Source of the DNA: Planctomycetota bacterium
Lineage (GTDB): Bacteria > Planctomycetota > Planctomycetia > Planctomycetales > Planctomycetaceae
DNA: 64,000 nt
Reading direction: 5' to 3'
Assembly (NCBI GenBank): GCA_003388505.1
Contig: QQVO01000046.1
Span: 1 to 64,000, forward strand
Under the pieces are notes generated by a model, which worked only from the letters and a program-made list of their open reading frames with translations, was not told the origin of the DNA and searched no databases. Every line of letters begins with the position of its first letter. Within the stretch, counting starts at the first letter, position 1. Positions 40,627 to 49,328 of the stretch are shown in pieces. The translations under genes and the position numbers were made by a program.

Positions 40627-42243
40627 GTGTCCGGGACCATCATACCTCCTGAAAAGCCCGTGTCGGCGGCGGAAAGCGTCCGGCCGGTTGCCGTTGTTGA
40701 CGTGGGCACCAGTTCGATTCGGATGGCGATCGCCGAAGTCGACGATTCCGGACGGGTGCGCCCGCTGGAAACGCTCTCCCAGGGAGTCAGTCTCGGAAAA
40801 GACACCTTTACGAAGGGCTCGATCGAGAGCGAGACGATCGAAGAATGCGTGCGGGTTCTGCAAGCCTACCGTGACAAATTGGTGGAGTACGCGATCGACC
40901 GGCCGGAACAGATTCGCGTGGTGGCGACGAGCGCCGTGCGCGAAGCGGCCAACCAGCTTGCGTTTCTCGACCGCATCTACATCGCCACCGGCCTGACGGT
41001 GCAGCCGGTCGATGAGGCCGAAGTGCATCGCATCACGTATCGCAGCATTCAGCCGCTGCTGAAGGCCGAACCGCAGTTCGCGAACGCCACCACGATCATC
41101 TGCGAGGTCGGAGGCGGGAGCACGGAACTGCTTGTCGTCGAGCGGGGAAACGTGAAGTACTCGCATTCGTTCCGGCTCGGATCGCTGAGGCTGCGGCAAA
41201 CGCTGCAGGCGCTCCGCGCGTCGCAGGCGAAGCTCCGCGAGATCATGGAGCTGGAAATCCAGCAGACGCTGGAAGACCTGCCGCATCACGTTTCCTCGGA
41301 CCTGCCGGTGCGGTTGCTGGCGCTCGGCGGCGACATCCGCTTCGCCGCCGATCGGCTCGTTCCACACTGGGAAGAGGAAAATCTGGGGACGATCAGCCTG
41401 CCTGACCTGGAGCGGCTGTGCGACGACGTGATTCCCCTCTCCGACGACGCGATCGTCCGCGAGTTTCATCTCACGCTCCCCGAGGCGGAGACGCTGGGAC
41501 CGGCGCTGCTGGTGTACGTCGGACTGGCGCGGATCCTTGGCCTGGACGAGGTGAAAGTCACCGGGGCCAATCTCCGCGACGGCCTGCTCCGCGAGATGGG
41601 GGACGAGTCGATCTGGACTGAAGATTTTCGCAACCAGATTATTCGGTCCGCGCTGGAGTTGGGGCGCAAATGCCAGTTCGACGAGGCCCACGCCGTTCAT
41701 GTGGCCAACCTCAGCCGCGACCTGTTCATCGCGCTTCGTGAGGAACACGGTCTCGATGAACGGGCCGAACTGATTCTCTATCTCGCGGCCCTGCTGCACG
41801 AGATCGGGAATTTCGTAAGCCACACGAGCATGCACAAACACTCGATGTATCTGATCCAGAACAGTGAACTGTTCGGACTCAGCCCCTCCGACGTATTGCT
41901 GGTGGCGCTGGTGGCCCGCTATCACCGTCGCGCTTCGCCGAAGCCGACGCACCAGGGGTTCAATACCCTCGACCGCGATCAGCGCGTGGCCGTTTCCAAG
42001 CTGGCGGCGATGCTGCGGATCGCCATCGCGCTCGATGCGTCGCGAAACCAGCGGATCAACGGCATCGAATGCACGCGGGAACGGAAACGGCTGATTATCA
42101 CGGTTCCCCACCGTGACGACGTCTCAGTGGAACAGTTGGCTCTGCGGAACGGACGCTCGCTCTTCGAGGAAATCTACGGGAGGGAAGTGATGCTTCGCAC
42201 CCGCATCGGGGAGGGCTTGAAGGGACCCAGTTCCCAGTTGTAA
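40627..42243 (+). CDS. Ppx/GppA phosphatase with HD domain
   Basis: A 538-aa enzyme. The actin-like ATPase-fold part has VVDVGTSSIRMAIAEV, ATSAVREAANQLAF and EVGGGSTELLVVE, the signature of exopolyphosphatase/guanosine pentaphosphatase. The C-terminal part (about 340-538) carries an HD-type segment (LHEIGNFVSHTSMHKHSMYL). It cleaves polyphosphate or pppGpp, so it may link phosphate storage and stress. A GTG start at 40627 with AAGGTG six bases upstream is preferred over the GTG at 40618. It follows the ROK kinase in the same run. Confidence 0.92.
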   Translation: MSGTIIPPEKPVSAAESVRPVAVVDVGTSSIRMAIAEVDDSGRVRPLETLSQGVSLGKDTFTKGSIESETIEECVRVLQAYRDKLVEYAIDRPEQIRVVATSAVREAANQLAFLDRIYIATGLTVQPVDEAEVHRITYRSIQPLLKAEPQFANATTIICEVGGGSTELLVVERGNVKYSHSFRLGSLRLRQTLQALRASQAKLREIMELEIQQTLEDLPHHVSSDLPVRLLALGGDIRFAADRLVPHWEEENLGTISLPDLERLCDDVIPLSDDAIVREFHLTLPEAETLGPALLVYVGLARILGLDEVKVTGANLRDGLLREMGDESIWTEDFRNQIIRSALELGRKCQFDEAHAVHVANLSRDLFIALREEHGLDERAELILYLAALLHEIGNFVSHTSMHKHSMYLIQNSELFGLSPSDVLLVALVARYHRRASPKPTHQGFNTLDRDQRVAVSKLAAMLRIAIALDASRNQRINGIECTRERKRLIITVPHRDDVSVEQLALRNGRSLFEEIYGREVMLRTRIGEGLKGPSSQL

Positions 42244-42419
42244 GCTGACCGCCGCGCACCGCAGGCGCCTCACGGTTCGGCTGCCAACCTCTCGTCTGCA
42301 TGAATCTCGGCCCCAACTCGCCGTCCGGGGCGCGTTTGCGATCAAAGTACGGAAGTCGACGGCTGCTGGTTCGCCGGCGTCCGGCCGCAATTCACCCCAG
42401 ACTCTCACCCAACCTCGCC

Positions 42420-43628
42420 ATGACCGACCTCCACGATCTCACGCGGCGGCTGCAGAAATCGAACGATTCAAGAATCGTGCTCCTGGTTGCGGACGGATTG
42501 GGAGGGTTGCCCCTTGAGCCGGGCGGGAAGACCGAACTTGAAACAGCCCGCACACCGCACCTCGACGCGTTGGCCGCCCGCGGCTCGCTCGGGTTAAGCA
42601 TTCCGGTCCTGCCGGGCATTACACCTGGAAGCGGGCCCGGCCATTTGGGACTGTTTGGCTACGACCCGCTCAGATATCAGATCGGACGCGGCGTGCTCGA
42701 GGGTCTGGGCATCGACTTCGATCTCGGACCGGACGACGTTGCGATCCGCGGAAACTTCTGCACGCTCGACGAATCCGGCAACATCGCCGATCGCCGCGCC
42801 GGTCGCATTTCCACCGAGATCGCCAGACCGCTGTGCGAGAAGCTGGATCAGATTGAAATCCCGGGCGTCGAAGTGTTCGTCCGTTGCGTCAAGGAATACC
42901 GGCTCGTGGTCGTCTTCCGCGCCCCGGACCTCGGCGGCGAGGTCGACGACACCGATCCGCAGCGCACAGGCGTGCCTCCACTCGATCCGCATCCGCGCGA
43001 CGATGCGTCGAAACGAACAGCCGAAGTGGCGGCTGAGTTCTTGCGACAGGCCCGCGAACGGCTGGCGGAAGACGCCCCGGCGAATTTCCTGACAATGCGG
43101 GGAATCGCCAAACGGCCGGCGATCCCGACCTGCGAAGAGGTCTACGGCCTCCGTTCCGCCGCGATCGCCGTGTATCCCATGTATCGAGGGCTCGCCCGCC
43201 TGGTCGGGATGGACGTCCTGGACGCGGGGCAGACGCTGGACGATCAATGCGCACGGCTCAAAGCCGCCTGGAACGACCACGACTTCTTCTTCATGCACTT
43301 CAAGTACACCGATTCCACCGGGGAGGACGGGAACTTCGAGAAGAAGGTGCAGAAGATCGAAGAAGTCGATGCGGCTCTGCCGCAGATCACGAATCTGAAC
43401 CCGACCGTCTTGATCGTCACCGGTGACCACAGCACCCCGGCGAAGATGCGCTCGCACAGTTGGCATCCGGTTCCCACGCTGCTCGCGGCCGAGAATTGCC
43501 GGTTCGACCGCGTTGACGCGTTTGGAGAGGCGCAATGTAAGACCGGGAGCCTCGGGCGATTCGAAGCCAAGTACCTCATGTCGCTCGCGTTGGCCCACGC
43601 CGGCCGGCTCGAGAAATTCGGAGCGTAA
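42420..43628 (+). CDS. apgM: Cofactor-independent phosphoglycerate mutase, archaeal type
   Basis: A 402-aa glycolytic enzyme of the alkaline-phosphatase superfamily interconverting 3- and 2-phosphoglycerate. Signatures are LLVADGLGGLP (metal site), TPGSGPGHLGLFGYDPLRYQ with the Ser nucleophile, FFFMHFKYTDSTGEDG and VTGDHSTPAKMRSHSWHPVP with the second metal site. This is the ApgM form and not the GpmI form. The ATG at 42420 gives the family start. It is the third gene of the ROK-Ppx run, 176 bp after it. Confidence 0.94.
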   Translation: MTDLHDLTRRLQKSNDSRIVLLVADGLGGLPLEPGGKTELETARTPHLDALAARGSLGLSIPVLPGITPGSGPGHLGLFGYDPLRYQIGRGVLEGLGIDFDLGPDDVAIRGNFCTLDESGNIADRRAGRISTEIARPLCEKLDQIEIPGVEVFVRCVKEYRLVVVFRAPDLGGEVDDTDPQRTGVPPLDPHPRDDASKRTAEVAAEFLRQARERLAEDAPANFLTMRGIAKRPAIPTCEEVYGLRSAAIAVYPMYRGLARLVGMDVLDAGQTLDDQCARLKAAWNDHDFFFMHFKYTDSTGEDGNFEKKVQKIEEVDAALPQITNLNPTVLIVTGDHSTPAKMRSHSWHPVPTLLAAENCRFDRVDAFGEAQCKTGSLGRFEAKYLMSLALAHAGRLEKFGA

Positions 43629-43948
43629 ACAGGTGACCCGAATATCGGCGTGATCCAACAACGCAACCTCGGCGTTTCAGGTGGCAACGGGCGTCGGGGA
43701 GCGGCGCGGCGTGAGCCCGCCGATTCGTCCTCCCACCGGAAAGCTCGCACGGTCCGAAGCACTGCCTCGTTCGAGCAAATTGCTCTACCATGTGTCCGCA
43801 TCGAGCGGTTTTCGGACTGCAATCGCCGAGATTCCGCGAGACAGGACGTCAACACTCATTCGCAAACCGCCCAATCCATGTGACACAAATCGCGACGGCC
43901 TCAGTCGCTGGTCGTGAATCAGGCCGGATCACCCGGAAGGAATTTCCC
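43629..43948. other. Spacer holding the second conserved element
   Basis: 320 bp without a gene. Its middle carries the copy of the element also found before the sigma factor (27315). Confidence 0.55.
43771..43846 (+). repeat. Conserved intergenic element, copy 2
   Basis: About 75 bp beginning TCGAGCAAATTGCTCTACCA and ending TCCGCGAGACAG, closely matching 27315-27390 in the same orientation relative to the gene that follows. The palindromic head and the tail are the best conserved. The gene start is 103 bp away here, compared with about 28 bp for copy 1. Confidence 0.65.
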
Positions 43949-44749
43949 ATGTCCGAAGCAGCGCCCTCTCCAACGGAAGACGCCCCGGTCGCGCCGGGGC
44001 AGGAAACAGACCGCGTGATTCTGATTTCCTATCCCAAGATCGTGTTCTTGTGGCCGTCGTTTCTAACGGGCTTGATTGCCGGCGTCTTCATGCTCTTCGC
44101 GGGTGAGAGTCCTTCCGCCGACTCGGCCCCGGCCGCTCAGGTCGCCGCCGACGTCGCCGAAGAGGCCGCCGACCCGGAGCCGCGGCCGACGATGGAGGGA
44201 CGCGCGGTTGTCGGCTGGCTGTTCCTCGTTGTGCTGACCGTGAATCTCGTTGTCCTGTCTTTCGACTTTCCCCGCGCCACGTCGCTGATCATTTTCTTCG
44301 TCATTGTGGCGATCGTGCTCGGCGTCTGGCTGATGGCCGTCAAATTCCCCAATGTCCTTCCGGCCCTGGGAAGCTTCATCTCGGCCATCAAACCGATTGC
44401 CAACGCAACGTTCTATTTCTTCTTTGCGATCGTCCTCGGGCTGATCTATCTGGGCGTCTGGATCAACACGCGGTTCGATTACTGGGAGGTTCGTCCCAAC
44501 GAACTGCTGCATCATCACGGCGTGTTGAGCGATCTGGAGCGGTTCTCTGCGCCGCACCTGCGGATCGACAAGGAAATCAACGACATTTTCGAGTACATCC
44601 TCCTCGGTTCGGGGCGTCTGATTCTGCATCCGAGCAACGAGCGTCGATCGATCGTGCTCGACAACGTGTTCTGGATCAGTCAAAAAGAGAAAGCGATCAC
44701 CAAGATGCTCGGCGCGCTCCAGGTCCAGGTCCGCACGGACGGCAATTGA
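43949..44749 (+). CDS. Membrane protein with PH-like domain
   Basis: A 266-aa inner-membrane protein. Four hydrophobic helices are visible (about 33-50, 86-107, 112-133, 155-178), the first two separated by a Pro/Ala/Glu-rich loop. The C-terminal part (about 180-262) has the beta pattern of a bacterial PH domain: NTRFDYWEVRPNELLHHHGV, RLILHPSNERRSIVLDNVFW. A GGAAGGAA Shine-Dalgarno site lies about seven bases before the ATG. The role is unknown; such proteins often sense or stabilise the membrane. Confidence 0.75.
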   Translation: MSEAAPSPTEDAPVAPGQETDRVILISYPKIVFLWPSFLTGLIAGVFMLFAGESPSADSAPAAQVAADVAEEAADPEPRPTMEGRAVVGWLFLVVLTVNLVVLSFDFPRATSLIIFFVIVAIVLGVWLMAVKFPNVLPALGSFISAIKPIANATFYFFFAIVLGLIYLGVWINTRFDYWEVRPNELLHHHGVLSDLERFSAPHLRIDKEINDIFEYILLGSGRLILHPSNERRSIVLDNVFWISQKEKAITKMLGALQVQVRTDGN

Positions 44750-44816
44750 GCGGAGCGGCCGCCCGGCGAGCAGGCGCTACGAGTCCGTCGCCGAAGCGAT
44801 CAATGGGCGTCGCGCA

Positions 44817-44850
44817 AAGAAAAACGGCCTCCGGGTTTCCCCGAAGGCCG
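44817..44850 (-). terminator. Intrinsic terminator of the Cys-rich gene
   Basis: Read on the minus strand, CGGCCTTCGGG (44850-44840) pairs with CCCGGAGGCCG (44835-44825) around a GAAA loop, followed by TTTTTCTTT. It is about 57 bp after the stop codon of the Cys-rich gene. Confidence 0.85.
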
Positions 44851-44906
44851 CGAATCAGTCACTTAGTGTCTTCCGGACGGACGCATCCTTCCGGAGGATG
44901 CCACGC

Positions 44907-45965
44907 TCAGTTGATGAGGCTGAACAGACCACGCAGGCTGAACTTCCTGGACGTCTGCTGCGGGAGCTGACGGGGGAAGTAGGCCTTGGTGTCTTTCGGC
45001 GGGACCGGGGCCGGAGCCTCGCCCTCACCGCTGTCCATCTGCATCGGATCGGCGCTGGGGCTGTAGGGAGCACAACCGGGGGCACAGCCGGGAGCGCAAC
45101 CGACGTCGCAGCACTCGAGTTCGCAGCAGTCGACGATTTCGTATCCGCACTCTTCGATCGCTTCTTCGGCTTGATCAACCACGCCGTCGTCGCAATCGGC
45201 CAGGGCGCAGGTCAGGGCGTCGAGGACGCACTGGTTGCACAGGCAGGGATGGTCTTCCAGGGCGTCGCCGATTTCGTCAGCCGCCTGTTCGCGGACTTCG
45301 GGATCGGCGTCGTTGAGGGCGTACAGGAAGGCCGCCATGATCTCGGGGTAACAGACGGCGCTGTAGCTGCCGAGTTCATCGATGGCGTCTTCGCGATCGC
45401 CGGGGTCGCAGGCGGTCTGCGACTCGTAAATCAGGTGCGCGACCTCGCAGGCCTGCTCGCACATCTCCGGGCAGCAGTCGCAGCCCATGTCGCAGCAGCC
45501 GGTCGGGCAGCAGGCGTTGCCCGGGCAGCAAACGCCGTCCTGACCGCAGGCATTGTCCTGGCAGCAGGCGTTGTCCTGCACGCAGTTGCACGAGCCGTTG
45601 CAGTTGCACGGGTTCGGGCAGCAGGCGCCCGGTCCGCACTGGGCGTCACAGCACGCGCTGTCATCGGTGCAGCAGGACGGGCTGCAGTAACCGTCGCACC
45701 AGGCGGTGTCCGGATCGCACATCGGCGGCTTCAGGCAGGAAATCTGCCGCTGGTACGTGTAGACGTTCTTGTGGCAGGGCCGGACGATGACCGGCTGGCA
45801 GCACTCTGGTTCGCAGGTCGGCGCACAATCACAGCATTTGGATGCATCGCATCCACCGCAACCGCCGGCCGACTTGCCGGTAAAGCAGTCGAACAGGCCG
45901 GCTTGAGCGTAGCTGCTCATGCCGAACACCACGACCACGGTCGCAAGAGTTCGAATGGACTTCAT
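44907..45965 (-). CDS. Very cysteine-rich exported protein with HEAT segment
   Basis: A 352-aa protein with a signal peptide (TLATVVVVFGMSSYAQA). About 54 Cys (15 %) fall mostly in CC pairs within a Gly/Asp/Asn-rich region of residues 28-185 (CCQDNACGQDGVCCPGNACC). A short HEAT-like part follows (DAIDELGSYSAVCYPEIM, DADPEVREQAADEIGDAL), then a second Cys-rich stretch and a basic tail. Such composition suits a disulfide-rich structural or metal-binding protein of the envelope; planctomycete cell walls are known to be protein-rich in cystine. The ATG at 45965 yields the signal peptide. Mature function is unknown. Confidence 0.82.
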   Translation of the reverse strand: MKSIRTLATVVVVFGMSSYAQAGLFDCFTGKSAGGCGGCDASKCCDCAPTCEPECCQPVIVRPCHKNVYTYQRQISCLKPPMCDPDTAWCDGYCSPSCCTDDSACCDAQCGPGACCPNPCNCNGSCNCVQDNACCQDNACGQDGVCCPGNACCPTGCCDMGCDCCPEMCEQACEVAHLIYESQTACDPGDREDAIDELGSYSAVCYPEIMAAFLYALNDADPEVREQAADEIGDALEDHPCLCNQCVLDALTCALADCDDGVVDQAEEAIEECGYEIVDCCELECCDVGCAPGCAPGCAPYSPSADPMQMDSGEGEAPAPVPPKDTKAYFPRQLPQQTSRKFSLRGLFSLIN

Positions 45966-46569
45966 AGCGCAGCGTCTCCTTCCCTTGGGGACTGAATCTG
46001 GGCCGTCTGCACCGCTTGGTCGACGGAGTTTCCTCCGTCCTGAGCCTGGCATCGCGGTGACTGATTCTGGGGACCGTTCCGCGGCAACGCGCTGCAGAAG
46101 CGTTCCAGTGACGGCTGTACCGTGTCAATGTTTCTTGTGACTCATTCGTGAGTCGCCTCCCGGATTCGGCGACGGCTGTGAAGGCCACCTGACCCAGCGC
46201 ATCCGAGGATTCCGCAGGGCCCTCTTTCCGGGACTGGAGAGATTCATCGACCTGCTTCCGACCGGCCCTTGAATCTCTCAAGTCGTTATCAGCGATATTA
46301 CTTGCGTCGAATTCCGGCCCGGTCGTAACGCGCATTCCGGTTAGCTAAGATGCGGCCGACTCTCCGGCGTCCTCCCGCCTCCGGACGCGGTTGATCCGCG
46401 ATAAGATGGGAAGGCTGCAGCGTCTTCGAGAAGACAGACGCAACGTTCCGACCTGTGTCAATTCTGCCGTTGGTTCCCCGCAGTGAACCGGTTCGCACGA
46501 TGCCGGCGACTCTTTCCACACGGCTTTGACGTTTCAACAGACCTCCAAATCGCCGGCTGAGACAGCGCC
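45966..46569. other. Divergent spacer, hairpin, no gene seen
   Basis: 604 bp between divergent genes. GAGAGATTCA (46237-46246) is exactly inverted as TGAATCTCTC (46270-46279). A minus-strand frame at 46298-46612 has no protein-like composition or ribosome-binding site and is not accepted. The length suggests control of the highly expressed-looking Cys-rich gene. Confidence 0.45.
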
Positions 46570-47688
46570 ATGAGAATTCGCGAGATTCGCATCCACCGGC
46601 TGATTGGCGCAACCGTCGATGGCGGTTGGCCCGACGGGCATATCCCGGAAGACGACTTGCACGCGCTGCTGGAGGTCGTCTCCGATCAGGGCCTGTCGGG
46701 ATGGGGCAGCGTGTTTACTTCGTCCGGTTTGACCGCCGCAGGTGTCGAACAGTTACGGCCGCACTGGGAAGGCGAATCGGCGCTGGAACCCGAACGGGTC
46801 TCTGAGAGATTGCGTCAGTCATCCTTCTGGCAGGGTCGGGGCGGGACGCTCGAACACGTCATCTCCGGAATCGATATCGCCCTCTGGGATCTGTTCGGAA
46901 AAGTATGCGGTCAGCCAGTTTCCCGGCTGCTCGGAGGCTGTTACCGGTCGCAGATCAAGCCTTATGCGTCGCTCCTCTTTGACGAGCCCGACGTGCTTCG
47001 TGATCGGCTGCAACAGACGGTCAGCAAAGGCTTTCGCGCCATCAAACTCGGTTGGCGGCCGTTCGGCCGCCGCAGCCACACGTTTGATGAAACGCTCGTC
47101 CGCACCGCCAGAGAGACGCTCGGGCCTGACGTCGACTTGCTCGTTGACGCCGGGGGAAGCGAACAGTTCTGGCCGCACGGCTACAAGTGGGCTTTGCGCA
47201 CGTCACAGATGCTGGCGGAATACGATGTCGGCTGGTTTGAGGAAGCGCTCCCCCCGGACGACATCGAGGGCTTCATCCGCCTCCGGGAGCATTCACCCGT
47301 GCCCGTCACGGGAGGAGAAGTCCTCACGCGACGTCAATCGTTCCTGCCGTGGATTGAGCGCGGCGCGCTCGACATCGTGCAACCGGACGCAACCAAGTGT
47401 GGAGGAATCTCAGAGGCGCGAAGGATCGCCTGGGCGGCCTATGACCACAACATCGGGTTCGTCAGCCACGGCTGGAATACCGCCATCGGACTCGCCGCCG
47501 ACCTCCACCTCGCCGCGGCCCTTCCCGTCGCGAAGTACGTCGAGTATCTGACGCCCGCGGCTTACATCGACGAGATTCTCACCACTCCGTTCCAACTCGA
47601 TGACCAGGGCCTGCTGACGGTCCCCGACGGTCCCGGACTTGGGGTGGAAGTCGAACCGGACGCCCTGGCGCGTTTCTCCGGGCGCTGA
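46570..47688 (+). CDS. Enolase-superfamily enzyme (mandelate racemase group)
   Basis: A 372-aa enzyme. The capping domain is N-terminal (MRIREIRIHRLIG...). The barrel domain shows the catalytic Lys region FRAIKLGWRPFG, metal ligands Asp in LLVDAGG, Glu in WFEEALPPDD and Glu in VTGGEVLT, and a late His in FVSHGWNTAIG. This set fits the mandelate-racemase subgroup, mostly acid-sugar dehydratases. The substrate cannot be read from the sequence. It stands alone, so it may act in sugar catabolism together with genes elsewhere. Confidence 0.9.
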   Translation: MRIREIRIHRLIGATVDGGWPDGHIPEDDLHALLEVVSDQGLSGWGSVFTSSGLTAAGVEQLRPHWEGESALEPERVSERLRQSSFWQGRGGTLEHVISGIDIALWDLFGKVCGQPVSRLLGGCYRSQIKPYASLLFDEPDVLRDRLQQTVSKGFRAIKLGWRPFGRRSHTFDETLVRTARETLGPDVDLLVDAGGSEQFWPHGYKWALRTSQMLAEYDVGWFEEALPPDDIEGFIRLREHSPVPVTGGEVLTRRQSFLPWIERGALDIVQPDATKCGGISEARRIAWAAYDHNIGFVSHGWNTAIGLAADLHLAAALPVAKYVEYLTPAAYIDEILTTPFQLDDQGLLTVPDGPGLGVEVEPDALARFSGR

Positions 47689-47832
47689 ATCAGCTCGCGT
47701 TCCGAGTGCCCATCTGCCGCCTGGTTGGCTCTGCGAGGCAGTGTCGATGGCGAAGCGGGGCGTCACCCTTTATTGTGAAAGCCGCATCGCATTCCCCCCG
47801 AGTTCGCTCAGGCCCGGTAAGGAACAGACTCC

Positions 47833-48573
47833 ATGTGCAATCAAAGGCTGACCCGCTCGTTTTCCGCAGTAGTGCTCCTGTTTTTCCCCGTTATGGCGGC
47901 CCAGGCCCATTACTTGTGGGTGGACGTCGACCCCGACGACGGCAAACACGGCACGGCCAACCTCTACTTTGAAGAAGGCCCGGCGCCGGGTGACGGGGGG
48001 TATCTGGACCCGTTCGTGGAACGAGGACGGATGTGGGTCCGCACACTCGAGACCGGCGACCCGGCAGATCTCGAGATGACCGAAGCCACTGCGCCGAAGA
48101 AAAGATGGCTGCAAGCGCCGCTGCCGCAGTCCACCTCCCGCAGCGTTGAAAGCTACGGAAAGTTCGGAGTCTATCGATACGGCGAGACCGACGTGTTGCT
48201 GCACTACTACGCCAAGTGCCTGCAGGTCGCCGATCATGATGAACTGCACGAATTGGGACGCGCTGAGGAACTCGAACTCGACATCGTCCCGCACGACGTG
48301 TCCGGAGGAGTGGAACTGACCGTGCTCTGGCGGGGCGAACCGGCGCCCGATCGGCCGGTGTCGGTCCGGGGGCCTGGCGGGTTGAAACAGAATCTCAAGA
48401 CGGACGAAGACGGCCGCGTCGAGATCGCCGTCGAGAAACCGGGCCGGTATACGTTTCGCACCAGCGTGGAAGAGCCGGACAAATCGGGCGTCGACGACGA
48501 CGGCAAGGAATACGATCTCACGCGGCATCACTCGACGCTCGTGATCGAACTTCCGCTGGGCGCGATCGAATGA
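47833..48573 (+). CDS. DUF4198-like exported protein
   Basis: A 246-aa exported protein with a signal peptide ending AAQAHYLWV, so the mature protein starts near a His as in many metal-binding proteins of this type. Two beta-sandwich parts follow, the second with an Ig/carboxypeptidase-regulatory-like profile (LTVLWRGEPAPDRPVSVRGP, then KTDEDGRVEIAVEKPGRYTF). DUF4198 proteins are thought to be periplasmic metal-handling or binding proteins; that role is inferred. It overlaps the next gene by 4 bp. Confidence 0.8.
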   Translation: MCNQRLTRSFSAVVLLFFPVMAAQAHYLWVDVDPDDGKHGTANLYFEEGPAPGDGGYLDPFVERGRMWVRTLETGDPADLEMTEATAPKKRWLQAPLPQSTSRSVESYGKFGVYRYGETDVLLHYYAKCLQVADHDELHELGRAEELELDIVPHDVSGGVELTVLWRGEPAPDRPVSVRGPGGLKQNLKTDEDGRVEIAVEKPGRYTFRTSVEEPDKSGVDDDGKEYDLTRHHSTLVIELPLGAIE

Positions 48574-49241
48574 GGCGAGCCGCCGTCGATCATCTGAGGT
48601 TCCTGCGCGAGTACTTCAAAACGTTCGAGACGACCGGCGCCATCGCTCCCAGCAGTCGTTTCGTGGCGCGGGCGCTCACCCGGCCGCTTCGCGAGCGGAC
48701 CGGTCCGGTCCGGGTGCTCGAAGCCGGTCCCGGAACGGGCGCGGTGACGCGGGAGATCATCCGGCACATCAAGCCGGAGGACCGGCTGGACGTCGTCGAG
48801 ATCAACAGCCGCTTCGCTGCTGCGCTCCAGCAGCGATTCGAGTCCGATCCGAACTACAGAGCGGTCGCGGATCGATCCGAAGTACACGTCTGTCCGCTGC
48901 AGGAATTCAAAGCCGACGCACCGTATGATGCGATCATCTGCGGCCTGCCGTTCAATAACTTTCCATCGCAGCTCGTCGAAGAGCTGTTCGACACCTGCCT
49001 GGGGCTGCTGCACGCGGGCGGGACAATGTCTTTTTTCGAATACATGTATGTTCGCCCCGTACGAGGGCTCGTCGGCGGGTCGCGCGAGCGAACCAGACTG
49101 CGCGAGATATCTCGCGTCATGGAGCAACGGTTCACCGACCATCACTTCCGGACCGACTGGATTCTCGTCAATCTCCCGCCTGCCTGGGTGCAGCACCTGC
49201 GTCTTTATGGGGAAACGGCTCGTTCAACCCCGTCGAGCTGA
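48570..49241 (+). CDS. Phospholipid-methyltransferase-like SAM enzyme
   Basis: A 223-aa class I SAM methyltransferase. Helical N-terminus (FLREYFKTFETTGAIAPSSR), SAM motif I (VLEAGPGTGAVTREI), acidic motif (DVVEINSRFAAAL), then DAIICGLPFNNFP where an NPPY/DPP motif would be, and a hydrophobic C-terminus. The order resembles COG3963-type phospholipid N-methyltransferases and KsgA relatives. It overlaps the DUF4198-like gene (ATGA), an unusual pairing of a periplasmic protein and a cytoplasmic methyltransferase. Confidence 0.82.
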   Translation: MRRAAVDHLRFLREYFKTFETTGAIAPSSRFVARALTRPLRERTGPVRVLEAGPGTGAVTREIIRHIKPEDRLDVVEINSRFAAALQQRFESDPNYRAVADRSEVHVCPLQEFKADAPYDAIICGLPFNNFPSQLVEELFDTCLGLLHAGGTMSFFEYMYVRPVRGLVGGSRERTRLREISRVMEQRFTDHHFRTDWILVNLPPAWVQHLRLYGETARSTPSS

Positions 49242-49328
49242 GATCGTGACTCCAGCACCGCTGCTTTGCATCATCAGTGTGCAATCGATCGCCGCCGCAC
49301 CGGAGAGCAGTCCGGGCCGAGTCAGCAA

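Noticed and set aside
46298-46612. Minus-strand open frame in the long spacer before the enolase-superfamily gene
   Set aside because: Arg-rich composition, no ribosome-binding site, no family resemblance, and overlap with the start of a convincing gene.
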